Below, piece after piece: positions 1 through 6,777 of a stretch of 64,000 nucleotides of DNA. A program made the position numbers and the translations under genes. How positions within the stretch are numbered: the first letter of the stretch is position 1; each line of letters begins with the position of its first letter. This stretch comes from Streptomyces sp. SPB162 (GTDB lineage Bacteria > Actinomycetota > Actinomycetes > Streptomycetales > Streptomycetaceae). Below the pieces are notes generated by a model. The model was given only the letters and a program-made list of their open reading frames with translations. It was not told the origin of the DNA and ran no database searches. Location: contig NZ_JAQFII010000001.1 of the NCBI RefSeq assembly GCF_029504575.1, positions 5,959,001 through 6,023,000 of the forward strand, read 5' to 3'.

Positions 1-498
1 GACCGCGGGCCGCTGGGTCTGGTGCCGGTGGACCGGCTCGGCGACGGGGAACTGCGTTTCCTGGGGATCGCGTTGGTCCTGTTGACCGGGCCGGGCGTGC
101 TGGAAGTCGACACGAGCGCGGAACTCCTGCCGGCCGCCCAGGTGCTGACCGTGCTGAGCGACGGATTCGATCTGGGGATGGACCGCCGGCAGAGCCGTGA
201 GCTGCTCTCCTTGGCGGGCATGGCGGCGGAGCGCGGCCACATCCGGTTGTTGGGGGTCGTGCATGACGCGTCCGTGGCGGAGGGGTTGAGCGGCGTGTCG
301 GTCATCGACTTCGCTCGCCCGAAGCGATCGGGAGACGCGGGGGAGGTGGTGGTCGAGGTGGAAGGAGCGGGGCTGCCGGAGAGTGCGGAGGCGGAGCCCA
401 GGGTGAACTTGCAGAGGTCCGCGTCGTCGCCCGGTGTCCAGTCGGGGGAGGGGGCCGGTGGGCGGGTGCCCGCGCGGCGGGCGCCCACGATGCGGTAG
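1..498 (+). CDS. ATP-binding protein, C-terminal part (5' end outside window)
   Basis: The frame is open from the first base, so the start lies upstream of the window. The visible ~105 N-terminal residues look like the end of an SMC/RecF-type ABC ATPase: a signature-like LGDGELRFLGIALVLL, then a hydrophobic strand ending GVLEVD as in a Walker B, and a later helix with RRQSRELLSLAG leading to LLGVVHDAS, the position of the switch histidine. The last ~55 residues are low-complexity (Gly/Glu/Ala/Arg rich) and resemble no family. The stop lies 10 bases before a MazG-like gene, so the two may be cotranscribed. The precise function cannot be stated from the tail alone. Confidence 0.7.
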   Translation, partial: DRGPLGLVPVDRLGDGELRFLGIALVLLTGPGVLEVDTSAELLPAAQVLTVLSDGFDLGMDRRQSRELLSLAGMAAERGHIRLLGVVHDASVAEGLSGVSVIDFARPKRSGDAGEVVVEVEGAGLPESAEAEPRVNLQRSASSPGVQSGEGAGGRVPARRAPTMR

Positions 499-508
499 AC
501 CTGTGCGG

Positions 509-868
509 ATGAGCGAGGATCTGCAGGCGCTGCAGCGCCGTCTGGCCGCCTTCGCGGCGGCCAGGCGCTGGCAGCAGTATCACGTACCCAAGAACCTGGC
601 CGCGGCGTTGAGTGTCGAGGCGTCCGAACTGCTGGAGATCTTCCAGTGGATGACCCCGGAAGAGGCGGGCCGGGTGATGGACGACCCCGGGACCGCGCAC
701 CGGGTGGAGGACGAGGTGGCGGATGTCCTGGCGTATCTGCTGCAGTTCTGCCAGGTGCTGGAGATCGATGCGCTGAAGGCGCTCTCGGCGAAGATCGACC
801 GCAACGAGGTCCGCTTCCCGGTGCCGGCGGATGACGGGGGGTCGGGCACTCTCCACCCGACCTCGTGA
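509..868 (+). CDS. MazG-like nucleotide pyrophosphohydrolase
   Basis: A 119-residue protein of the all-alpha NTP pyrophosphohydrolase (MazG-like) superfamily, which hydrolyses (d)NTPs to monophosphates and pyrophosphate as a pool-cleaning activity. It shows the family pattern: a first helix (SEDLQALQRRLAAFAAAR), then EASELLEIFQW with the metal-binding ExxE type glutamates, and a second helix carrying EDEVADVLAYLL with the expected E and D ligands. The length fits single-domain members. The start ATG was chosen because homology begins there; the frame upstream is low-complexity. It follows an ATPase gene closely and runs 134 bases ahead of the next likely start. The substrate is unknown. Confidence 0.85.
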   Translation: MSEDLQALQRRLAAFAAARRWQQYHVPKNLAAALSVEASELLEIFQWMTPEEAGRVMDDPGTAHRVEDEVADVLAYLLQFCQVLEIDALKALSAKIDRNEVRFPVPADDGGSGTLHPTS

Positions 869-1002
869 GCGGCACGATCACGAACGGCGAGTTATGCACG
901 AACGGCGAGTTATCCACAGGCGCGGGACCCCCCTTCCGCCCGCGCTCGCCGACCGTCACTCTTAGTAGTGGAACGGTAGCTCGCGGCGGTGGGGGGCACA
1001 TC

Positions 1003-1449
1003 ATGGACGCGGTACGGCTCATCCAGGCCACCCGGCACGCGCTCGAACAGGCGTGGCAGGTGCAGGACCTGATCGCGGAGGCGTGGCAGGCGCAGGCGCT
1101 GGCGGAGGCGATGGGCGGCCATCTCGCCGTGCACGGGCCCCCGGAGCTGCGGGTGGTCGGGTTCTCGGCGGGCGAGGCGGGCGGACGGGTCTGCGGACCG
1201 GTCGGGCTCTCGGCGCTCGCCGGCGCCCGGTCGGAGCCCATCCGGGCGGCGATACTCACCGGCGTGCGGGAGCCGGCCCGCGCACTGGCGGAGATACGGG
1301 ACCTGCTCTCGGAGCTGGGCGCGGTCCTCGCGGGGGTGGCCTGTTCAGCGGAGGAGGAGGCGGTGTACTGGCAGTGCATCGACGCGCTGGACGCCGCCGA
1401 GGAGTCCAAGGACCTCGTGTGCTCGCTGCTCGGCGCGCTCGGCCCATGA
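1003..1449 (+). CDS. DUF6099 family protein (hypothetical)
   Basis: A 148-residue protein that I recognise only as a streptomycete DUF6099-like sequence. It is predicted mostly alpha-helical and alanine-rich, starts MDAVRLIQATRHALEQ, and has two cysteines (near VACSAEEE and LVCSLLG). No catalytic motif, signal peptide or membrane helix is visible. The ATG was preferred to an upstream GTG at 865 because the sequence between is A+T-richer, repetitive (a repeated ACGAACGGCGAGTTAT block) and looks non-coding, and probably holds the promoter. Function unknown. Confidence 0.75.
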   Translation: MDAVRLIQATRHALEQAWQVQDLIAEAWQAQALAEAMGGHLAVHGPPELRVVGFSAGEAGGRVCGPVGLSALAGARSEPIRAAILTGVREPARALAEIRDLLSELGAVLAGVACSAEEEAVYWQCIDALDAAEESKDLVCSLLGALGP

Positions 1450-1612
1450 AACGGAGCCTCATGCCCGAGCCGCCGAGCACGGGTGGCGGCGGTCATGCGG
1501 ACCGGTGCGGACGGAGGCGGCGCAGGGGATATTCACCCGCCGGGGCACAAGATCGGCGACGTCGTCACGCACGGTTGACGTGCGGGGCGGTCCGGCGTGG
1601 AGGATGGGTGCC

Positions 1613-2536
1613 ATGGATCTTCGTATTTTCACCGAGCCCCAGCAGGGCGCCACCTACGACACCCTCCTCACGGTCGCCAAGGCCGCCGAGGATCTCGGAT
1701 TCGACGCCTTCTACCGCTCCGACCACTACGTGAGCATGGGTGGCGGCGACGGGCTGCCGGGCCCGACGGACGCCTGGATCACCCTGGCCGGGCTGGCCCG
1801 CGAGACCAGCCGCATCAGGCTCGGCACCCTGATGACGGCCGGCACGTTCCGGCTGCCGGGCGTTCTCGCCATCCAGGTCGCCCAGGTGGACCAGATGTCC
1901 GGCGGACGCGTCGAGCTGGGACTGGGCGCCGGCTGGTACGAGCGGGAGCACACCGCCTACGGCATCCCGTTCCCGAAGGAGAAGTTCGGCCGGCTGGAGG
2001 AGCAGCTGGCGATCGTGACCGGTCTGTGGGCCACGCCGGCCGGTGAGACCTTCGACTACGACGGGAAGTACTACCAGCTCAAGGAGTCGCCCGCGCTGCC
2101 CAAGCCGGTGCAGGCGAAGATCCCGGTGCTGATCGGCGGGCACGGTGCCAAGCGGACCCCGGCCCTCGCAGCTCGCTACGCGGACGAGTTCAATATCCCT
2201 TTTGCATCGATTGATGATAGTAGGCGGCAGTTCGGCCGGGTGCGCGAGGCGGCCGAGGCGGAGGGGCGCAAGAAGGACGAACTAGTGTATTCGAACGCGC
2301 TGGTCGTCTGTGTCGGCAGGACCGACGCGGAAGTCGCGCGCCGCGCCGCGGCCATCGGCCGGGAGGTCGACGAGCTGAAGGCCAACGGGCTGGCCGGCTC
2401 ACCGGCCGAGGTGATCGACAGGATGGGGCAGTACGCCGCGACCGGCTCGACCCGCTTTTACCTCCAGATGCTCGACCTGGGCGATCTGGACCACCTGGAA
2501 CTGATCTCCGCCGAGGTCCAGTCCCAACTGAACTGA
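1613..2536 (+). CDS. F420-dependent LLM-class oxidoreductase (TIGR03560-like)
   Basis: A 307-residue luciferase-like (beta/alpha)8 flavin oxidoreductase of the F420-dependent type. The N-terminus MDLRIFTEPQQGATYDTLL, the SDHY motif around residue 38, the LGTLMTAGTFRLP strand, and GGRVELGLGAGWYE followed by PIPVLIGGHG-type segments are characteristic. It probably oxidises or reduces a small metabolite with cofactor F420; the substrate is unknown. The ATG lies just after GGATGGGTGCC and homology begins there; an upstream start at 1505 would add unrelated residues. Codon use is odd at about 2190-2230 and 2281-2295, where A/T-ending codons (AAT, TTT, ATT, GAT, AGT, CTA, TAT) cluster within an otherwise G/C-ending gene. 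It lies 39 bases ahead of mmuM. Confidence 0.88.
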   Translation: MDLRIFTEPQQGATYDTLLTVAKAAEDLGFDAFYRSDHYVSMGGGDGLPGPTDAWITLAGLARETSRIRLGTLMTAGTFRLPGVLAIQVAQVDQMSGGRVELGLGAGWYEREHTAYGIPFPKEKFGRLEEQLAIVTGLWATPAGETFDYDGKYYQLKESPALPKPVQAKIPVLIGGHGAKRTPALAARYADEFNIPFASIDDSRRQFGRVREAAEAEGRKKDELVYSNALVVCVGRTDAEVARRAAAIGREVDELKANGLAGSPAEVIDRMGQYAATGSTRFYLQMLDLGDLDHLELISAEVQSQLN

Positions 2537-2575
2537 CCGCACCCCACTCGACTGCGCACGACAGGAGCCACCACC

Positions 2576-3466
2576 ATGCCGGCCGACCTCACCCTGGACA
2601 CCCCGCTCGTCCTCGACGGCGGGCTGTCCAACCAACTCGCCGCCCAGGGCTGTGATCTGTCCGACGCGCTCTGGTCGGCCCGCCTGCTGGCCGATGCGCC
2701 CGAGCAGATCGAGGCGGCGCACGCGGCCTACGTCCGGGCGGGCGCGCGGGTGCTCATCACCTCCAGCTACCAGGCGACGTACGAGGGCTTCGCCCGCCGG
2801 GGAACCGGGCGGGCGGAGGCGTCGGGCCTGCTGCGGCGCAGCGTCGAGCTGGCGCGGAGCGCCGCGGCCGGCCGGACCGACGTGCTGGTGGCGGCGTCCG
2901 TCGGTCCGTACGGGGCGATGCTGGCGGACGGCAGCGAGTACCGGGGGCGGTACGGGCTGAGCGTGCGGGAGCTGGAGCGCTTCCACCGGCCGCGGATCGA
3001 GACGCTGGCCGCGGCCGCGCCCGATCTGCTCGCCCTCGAGACGGTGCCGGACATGGACGAGGCGGAGGCGCTGCTGAGCGCGGTCGAGGGGGTCGGGGTT
3101 CCGGTCTGGCTCTCGTTCAGCATCGACGGCGACCGGACGCGGGCCGGACAGCCGCTGGAGGAGGCCTTCGCGCTGGTCGCCGGGCGGGACGAGGTGGTGG
3201 CGGTCGGGGTCAACTGCTGCGCTCCGCGGGACGCCGACCACGCCGTGGCGGTGGCCGCGGAGGCCTCCGGCAAGCCTGTCGTGGTCTATCCGAACAGCGG
3301 CGAGGAATGGGACGCGCAGGCCCGGAAGTGGACGGGCGAGGTGACGTTCGAGGCTTCCCGGGTCCGGGGCTGGCGGTCCGCGGGGGCCCGGCTGATCGGT
3401 GGCTGCTGCCGGGTGGGGCCCGAGCAGATCGGGGCACTGGCGGAGGTGATGCGTCGGGAGGCGTGA
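2576..3466 (+). CDS. mmuM: homocysteine S-methyltransferase
   Basis: A 296-residue zinc-dependent methyltransferase that converts homocysteine to methionine using S-methylmethionine (or S-adenosylmethionine) as donor. Family features include LVLDGGLSNQLAAQGCDL at the N-terminus, the ITSSYQATYEGF segment, and the three zinc thiols in VGVNCCAP (about residue 211) and GGCCRVGP (residues 275-282). The length matches MmuM. An AGGAG Shine-Dalgarno lies 9-10 bases before the ATG. It is downstream of the LLM oxidoreductase and 42 bases ahead of arcA in the same direction. No S-methylmethionine permease is visible nearby. Confidence 0.93.
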   Translation: MPADLTLDTPLVLDGGLSNQLAAQGCDLSDALWSARLLADAPEQIEAAHAAYVRAGARVLITSSYQATYEGFARRGTGRAEASGLLRRSVELARSAAAGRTDVLVAASVGPYGAMLADGSEYRGRYGLSVRELERFHRPRIETLAAAAPDLLALETVPDMDEAEALLSAVEGVGVPVWLSFSIDGDRTRAGQPLEEAFALVAGRDEVVAVGVNCCAPRDADHAVAVAAEASGKPVVVYPNSGEEWDAQARKWTGEVTFEASRVRGWRSAGARLIGGCCRVGPEQIGALAEVMRREA

Positions 3467-3508
3467 ACAGGGGTGCGATGCGCCGGTGAGAGGGGAAGGA
3501 CTGTCTTC

Positions 3509-4732
3509 ATGGGCTTTCACGTGGATTCCGAGGCCGGGCGGCTGCGCCGCGTCATCCTTCATCGACCGGACCTTGAACTGAAGCGGCTCACGCCGTCCAA
3601 CAAGGACGCGCTGCTCTTCGACGACCTGTTGTGGGTGCGCAGGGCGCGGGCGGAGCACGACGGCTTCGCGGACGTGCTGCGCGACCGGGGGGTCGAGGTC
3701 CATCTCTTCGGCGACCTGCTCAGGGAGGCGCTGGCGGTGCCGGAGGCGCGGGCCCTGGTGCTGGACCGGGTCTTCGACGAGAAGGAGTACGGGCCGCTGG
3801 CGACCGATCACCTGCGCGCGTCGTTCGACGAGCTGCCCGTGCCCGATCTGGTCGAGGCGCTGGTCGGCGGGATGACCAAGCGGGAGTTCCTCGAACGGTT
3901 CGCCGAGCCGATCTCGGTGCTCTTCCACGCCATGAGTCTCGACGACTTCCTGCTCAATCCGCTGCCGAACCACATCTTCACCCGGGACACCTCCGCCTGG
4001 GTCTACGACGGGGTCAGTATCAACGCGATGCGCTGGCCGGCCCGGCAGCGCGAGACCGTGCACTTCGAGGCGATCTACCGGCACCATCCGCTGTTCGCCG
4101 GCGGCGGCTTCCACGTCTGGTCGGAGGGGCAGGCGGCGTATCCGTCGACGATAGAGGGCGGTGACGTCCTGGTGATCGGCAACGGGGCGGTGCTCATCGG
4201 GATGAGCGAGAGAACCACGCCGCAGGCGGTGGAGATGCTCGCGCAGGGTCTGTTCGCGGCGGGTTCCGCGCGCACGATCGTGGCGCTGGACATGCCGAAG
4301 AAGCGGGCCTTCATGCACCTGGACACCGTGATGACCATGGTGGACGGCGACACTTTCACCACGTACGCCGGGCTGGGGATGCTGCGCTCGTACTCGATCG
4401 AGCCGGGCGCGGGGGACCGGGACCTGAAGGTGACCGATCATCCGGCGGAGCACATGAACCGGGCGATCGCGGCGGCGCTGGGCCTGGACGACGTCCAGGT
4501 GCTGACCGCGACCCAGGACGTGCACTCGGCGGAGCGCGAGCAGTGGGACGACGGGTGCAACGTGCTCGCCGTCGAGCCGGGGGTGGTGGTGGCCTATGAG
4601 CGGAACGTCACGACCAACACCTTCCTGCGCAAGCGCGGGATCGAGGTGATCGAGATCCCGGGGAGCGAGCTGGGCCGGGGGCGCGGCGGCCCGCGCTGCA
4701 TGAGCTGTCCCATCGAACGCGAGGCAGTGTAG
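3509..4732 (+). CDS. arcA: arginine deiminase
   Basis: A 407-residue enzyme that hydrolyses L-arginine to citrulline and ammonia in the cytoplasm, the first step of the arginine deiminase pathway. Seen: the NHIFTRDTSAW substrate/catalytic segment, FMHLDTVMTMVDGD with the conserved His/Asp, and the C-terminal GRGGPRCMSCP with the nucleophilic cysteine at residue 397, 10 residues from the end as in other deiminases. ATG 3509 matches the family N-terminus (GFHVDSEAGRLRRVILHRP). It is followed after 96 bases by the ornithine carbamoyltransferase gene, the usual arcA-OTC pairing. That partner is frameshifted here, so the pathway beyond citrulline may be impaired unless the shift is a sequence error. 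Confidence 0.95.
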   Translation: MGFHVDSEAGRLRRVILHRPDLELKRLTPSNKDALLFDDLLWVRRARAEHDGFADVLRDRGVEVHLFGDLLREALAVPEARALVLDRVFDEKEYGPLATDHLRASFDELPVPDLVEALVGGMTKREFLERFAEPISVLFHAMSLDDFLLNPLPNHIFTRDTSAWVYDGVSINAMRWPARQRETVHFEAIYRHHPLFAGGGFHVWSEGQAAYPSTIEGGDVLVIGNGAVLIGMSERTTPQAVEMLAQGLFAAGSARTIVALDMPKKRAFMHLDTVMTMVDGDTFTTYAGLGMLRSYSIEPGAGDRDLKVTDHPAEHMNRAIAAALGLDDVQVLTATQDVHSAEREQWDDGCNVLAVEPGVVVAYERNVTTNTFLRKRGIEVIEIPGSELGRGRGGPRCMSCPIEREAV

Positions 4733-4755
4733 GAGGCGAGGACGAGGCGGGAGAA

Positions 4756-4792
4756 TGGATCTGTATAAACATGTCATTGATCGTATAGACTT
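4756..4792. promoter_or_regulatory. A+T-rich block upstream of argF, possible ARG-box/promoter
   Basis: In the 96-base gap between arcA and argF sits a sharply A+T-rich stretch with TGTATAAACATGTCA followed by ATTGATCGTATAGAC. TGTATAAACATGTCA resembles the TGAATAAAAATTCA type of arginine-repressor half-box, and TATAGA could be a -10 element. An ArgR operator fits a carbamoyltransferase gene but is inferred from resemblance only. Confidence 0.3.
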
Positions 4793-4828
4793 CCAGGGTT
4801 CTTCCGCCGCCGTCACCTAGGAGTCCCC

Positions 4829-5828
4829 ATGGCCATCGACCTCAAGGGCCGTCATTTCCTCAAGGAGCTGGATTTCAGCCCCGAGGAGTTGCTCCACCTG
4901 GTGGAGCTGGCGGCCCAGCTGAAGGCGGCCAAGCGGGCGGGGACCGAGGTCCGGCGGCTGACCGGCAGGAACATCGCGCTGATCTTCGAGAAGACCTCGA
5001 CCAGGACCCGCTGCTCGTTCGAGGTGGCGGCCGCCGACCAGGGCGCGAGCACCACCTACCTGGATCCCTCGGGCTCGCAGATCGGGCACAAGGAGTCGGT
5101 GAAGGACACCGCGCGGGTGCTCGGGCGGATGTTCGACGGCATCGAGTACCGGGGTGCCGGCCAGGAGATCGTCGAGGAGCTCGCCCAGTACGCGGGCGTG
5201 CCGGTCTGGAACGGCCTCACCGACGAGTGGCATCCGACCCAGATGCTCGCCGACGTGCTCACCATGGCCGAGCACACCGACAAGCCGCTGGTCGAGACCC
5301 GCCTACGCCTACCTCGGCGACGCCCGCTACAACATGGGCAACTCGCTGCTCATCACCGGCGCGCTGCTCGGTATGGACGTGCGGATCGTCGCGCCCCGGC
5401 AGCTGTGGCCGCAGGAGCCGGTGGTCGCCGAGGCCCGCCGGCTCGCGGAGAGCACCGGCGCGCGCGTCACACTGACCGAGGATGTCGGCGAGGGTGTTCG
5501 CGGCGTGGACTACCTCCACACCGACGTCTGGGTGTCGATGGGGGAGCCCAAAGAGGTGTGGGACGAGCGGATCGCGCTGCTCGGCCCGTACGCGGTGACC
5601 ATGGACGTGCTGCGCGCCACCGGCAACCCCGACGTGAAGTTCCTGCACTGCCTGCCGGCCTTCCACGACCTCGGGACGAAGATCGGTCAGGAGATCTACC
5701 AGCGGCACGGCCTGACCTCGCTCGAAGTCACCGACGAGGTCTTCGAGTCGGCGCACTCCGTCGTCTTCGACCAGGCGGAGAACCGGATGCACACCATCAA
5801 GGCGGTCCTGGTGGCGACCCTGGCCTGA
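4829..5828 (+). pseudogene. argF: ornithine carbamoyltransferase, frameshifted by one extra C at about 5298-5300
   Basis: The enzyme makes citrulline from ornithine and carbamoyl phosphate (or the reverse in the deiminase pathway). The first part reads in one frame with the carbamoyl-phosphate motif STRTR and the EWHPTQM motif. After KPLVET the frame goes wrong, and the next frame continues with AYAYLGDARYNMGNS, the DVWVSMGE ornithine-loop region and FLHCLPAFHD with the catalytic HCLP, ending at a TGA at 5826. Removing one C from the CCC at 5298-5300 restores a continuous 332-residue protein of normal family length. As written, the product would be truncated and scrambled after ~155 residues. 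The start is supported by GGAG upstream of the ATG. Real mutation and single-base sequence error are equally compatible. Confidence 0.9.
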
Positions 5829-5870
5829 GTGCGGATATCCCGCGGTTGGTTCCCGGTTATCTCGCACTCG

Positions 5871-5882
5871 TGACGGCAGTCA
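5871..5882. promoter_or_regulatory. palindrome TGACGGCAGTCA, candidate PaaX-type operator
   Basis: A TGAC-N4-GTCA palindrome lies 66 bases before the first gene of the catabolic operon. The same element with one base change (TGACGACAGTCA) lies at 13220-13231 in the divergent promoter region of the ligase-regulator and acyl-CoA dehydrogenase genes. A GATAAC just downstream (5892-5897) could be a -10. The shared motif is seen directly; assigning it to the local PaaX-family regulator is inference. Confidence 0.5.
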
Positions 5883-5947
5883 CAGATGAGTGATAACTTC
5901 GCCCTGCGGGCGTCCGCACCCCCTCCCCCCGCCAAGGAGGACGTGCC

Positions 5948-6775
5948 TTGAGTCCCTATCCGAGTTCAGCGAGCCCCACCGGTCAGTGGAAACACCTGCG
6001 GGTGGAGCGCGCCGGTGGTGTCGTCACCGTCACGCTCGACCGTCCCGACAAGCTGAACGCGCTCACCTTCGGCTCCTACGCCGACCTGCGCGACCTGCTC
6101 GCCGAGTTGGCGCACGACGGAGAGACGCGGGTGCTGGTGCTGGCCGGCGCCGGCCGCGGTTTCTGCTCCGGCGGTGACGTGGACGAAATCATCGGCGCCA
6201 CCCTCGCCATGGGCACGGGCGAACTTCTCGGCTTCAACCGGATGACGGGCCAGGTCGTCCGGGCGATCCGCGAGGCGCCGTTCCCCGTCATCGCCGCCGT
6301 GCACGGGATCGCGGCGGGCGCGGGCGCGGTGCTCGCCCTGGCCGCCGACTTCCGGATCGTCGAGGCGTCGGCCCGGTTCGCGTTCCTCTTCACCAGGGTC
6401 GGGCTCGCGGGAGCGGACATGGGGGCCGCGTACCTCCTGCCCCGCATGGTCGGCCTCGGCCACGCCACCCGGTTGCTGATGCTGGGCGAGACGATCGGCG
6501 CCGCCGAGGCGGAGCGCATCGGGCTGGTCAGCCAGTTCGCCGCGGACGGCGAGGTCGACGCCGTGGCCGCCGCGCTGGCCGAACGGCTGGCCGCGGGCCC
6601 CGCGCTGGCCTACCAGCAGACCAAGGCGCTGCTCACCGCCGAGCTCGACATGCCGCTGGCGGCCGCCGTCGAGATGGACGCCGCCGCCCAGGCCCTGCTG
6701 ATGACCAGCGCCGACTACGCCGAGTTCCATGCCGCGTTCACCGCGAAACGCCCGCCCCGCTGGGAAGGGCGCTAG
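5948..6775 (+). CDS. enoyl-CoA hydratase/isomerase family protein
   Basis: A 275-residue crotonase-fold protein acting on an acyl-CoA, probably hydrating a ring-derived enoyl-CoA. Seen: VTVTLDRPDKLNALTF at residues ~30-45, the oxyanion-hole segment LAGAGRGFCSGGDVDE, and the second oxyanion region HGIAAGAGAVLALAADFR followed by FTRVGLAGADMGA. The TTG start is chosen for its strong AAGGAGG Shine-Dalgarno eight bases upstream. The stop is two bases before the start of the monooxygenase/reductase fusion gene, so the two are one operon. In the related Azoarcus-type 2-aminobenzoyl-CoA clusters, beta-oxidation enzymes accompany the monooxygenase, which suits this role. Confidence 0.9.
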   Translation: MSPYPSSASPTGQWKHLRVERAGGVVTVTLDRPDKLNALTFGSYADLRDLLAELAHDGETRVLVLAGAGRGFCSGGDVDEIIGATLAMGTGELLGFNRMTGQVVRAIREAPFPVIAAVHGIAAGAGAVLALAADFRIVEASARFAFLFTRVGLAGADMGAAYLLPRMVGLGHATRLLMLGETIGAAEAERIGLVSQFAADGEVDAVAAALAERLAAGPALAYQQTKALLTAELDMPLAAAVEMDAAAQALLMTSADYAEFHAAFTAKRPPRWEGR

Positions 6776-6777
6776 CC

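Noticed and set aside
2399..4816. An 805-codon minus-strand frame across mmuM and arcA
   Set aside because: It runs antisense to two clear enzyme genes with intact catalytic motifs and has the Arg/His/Pro-rich composition of a shadow frame.
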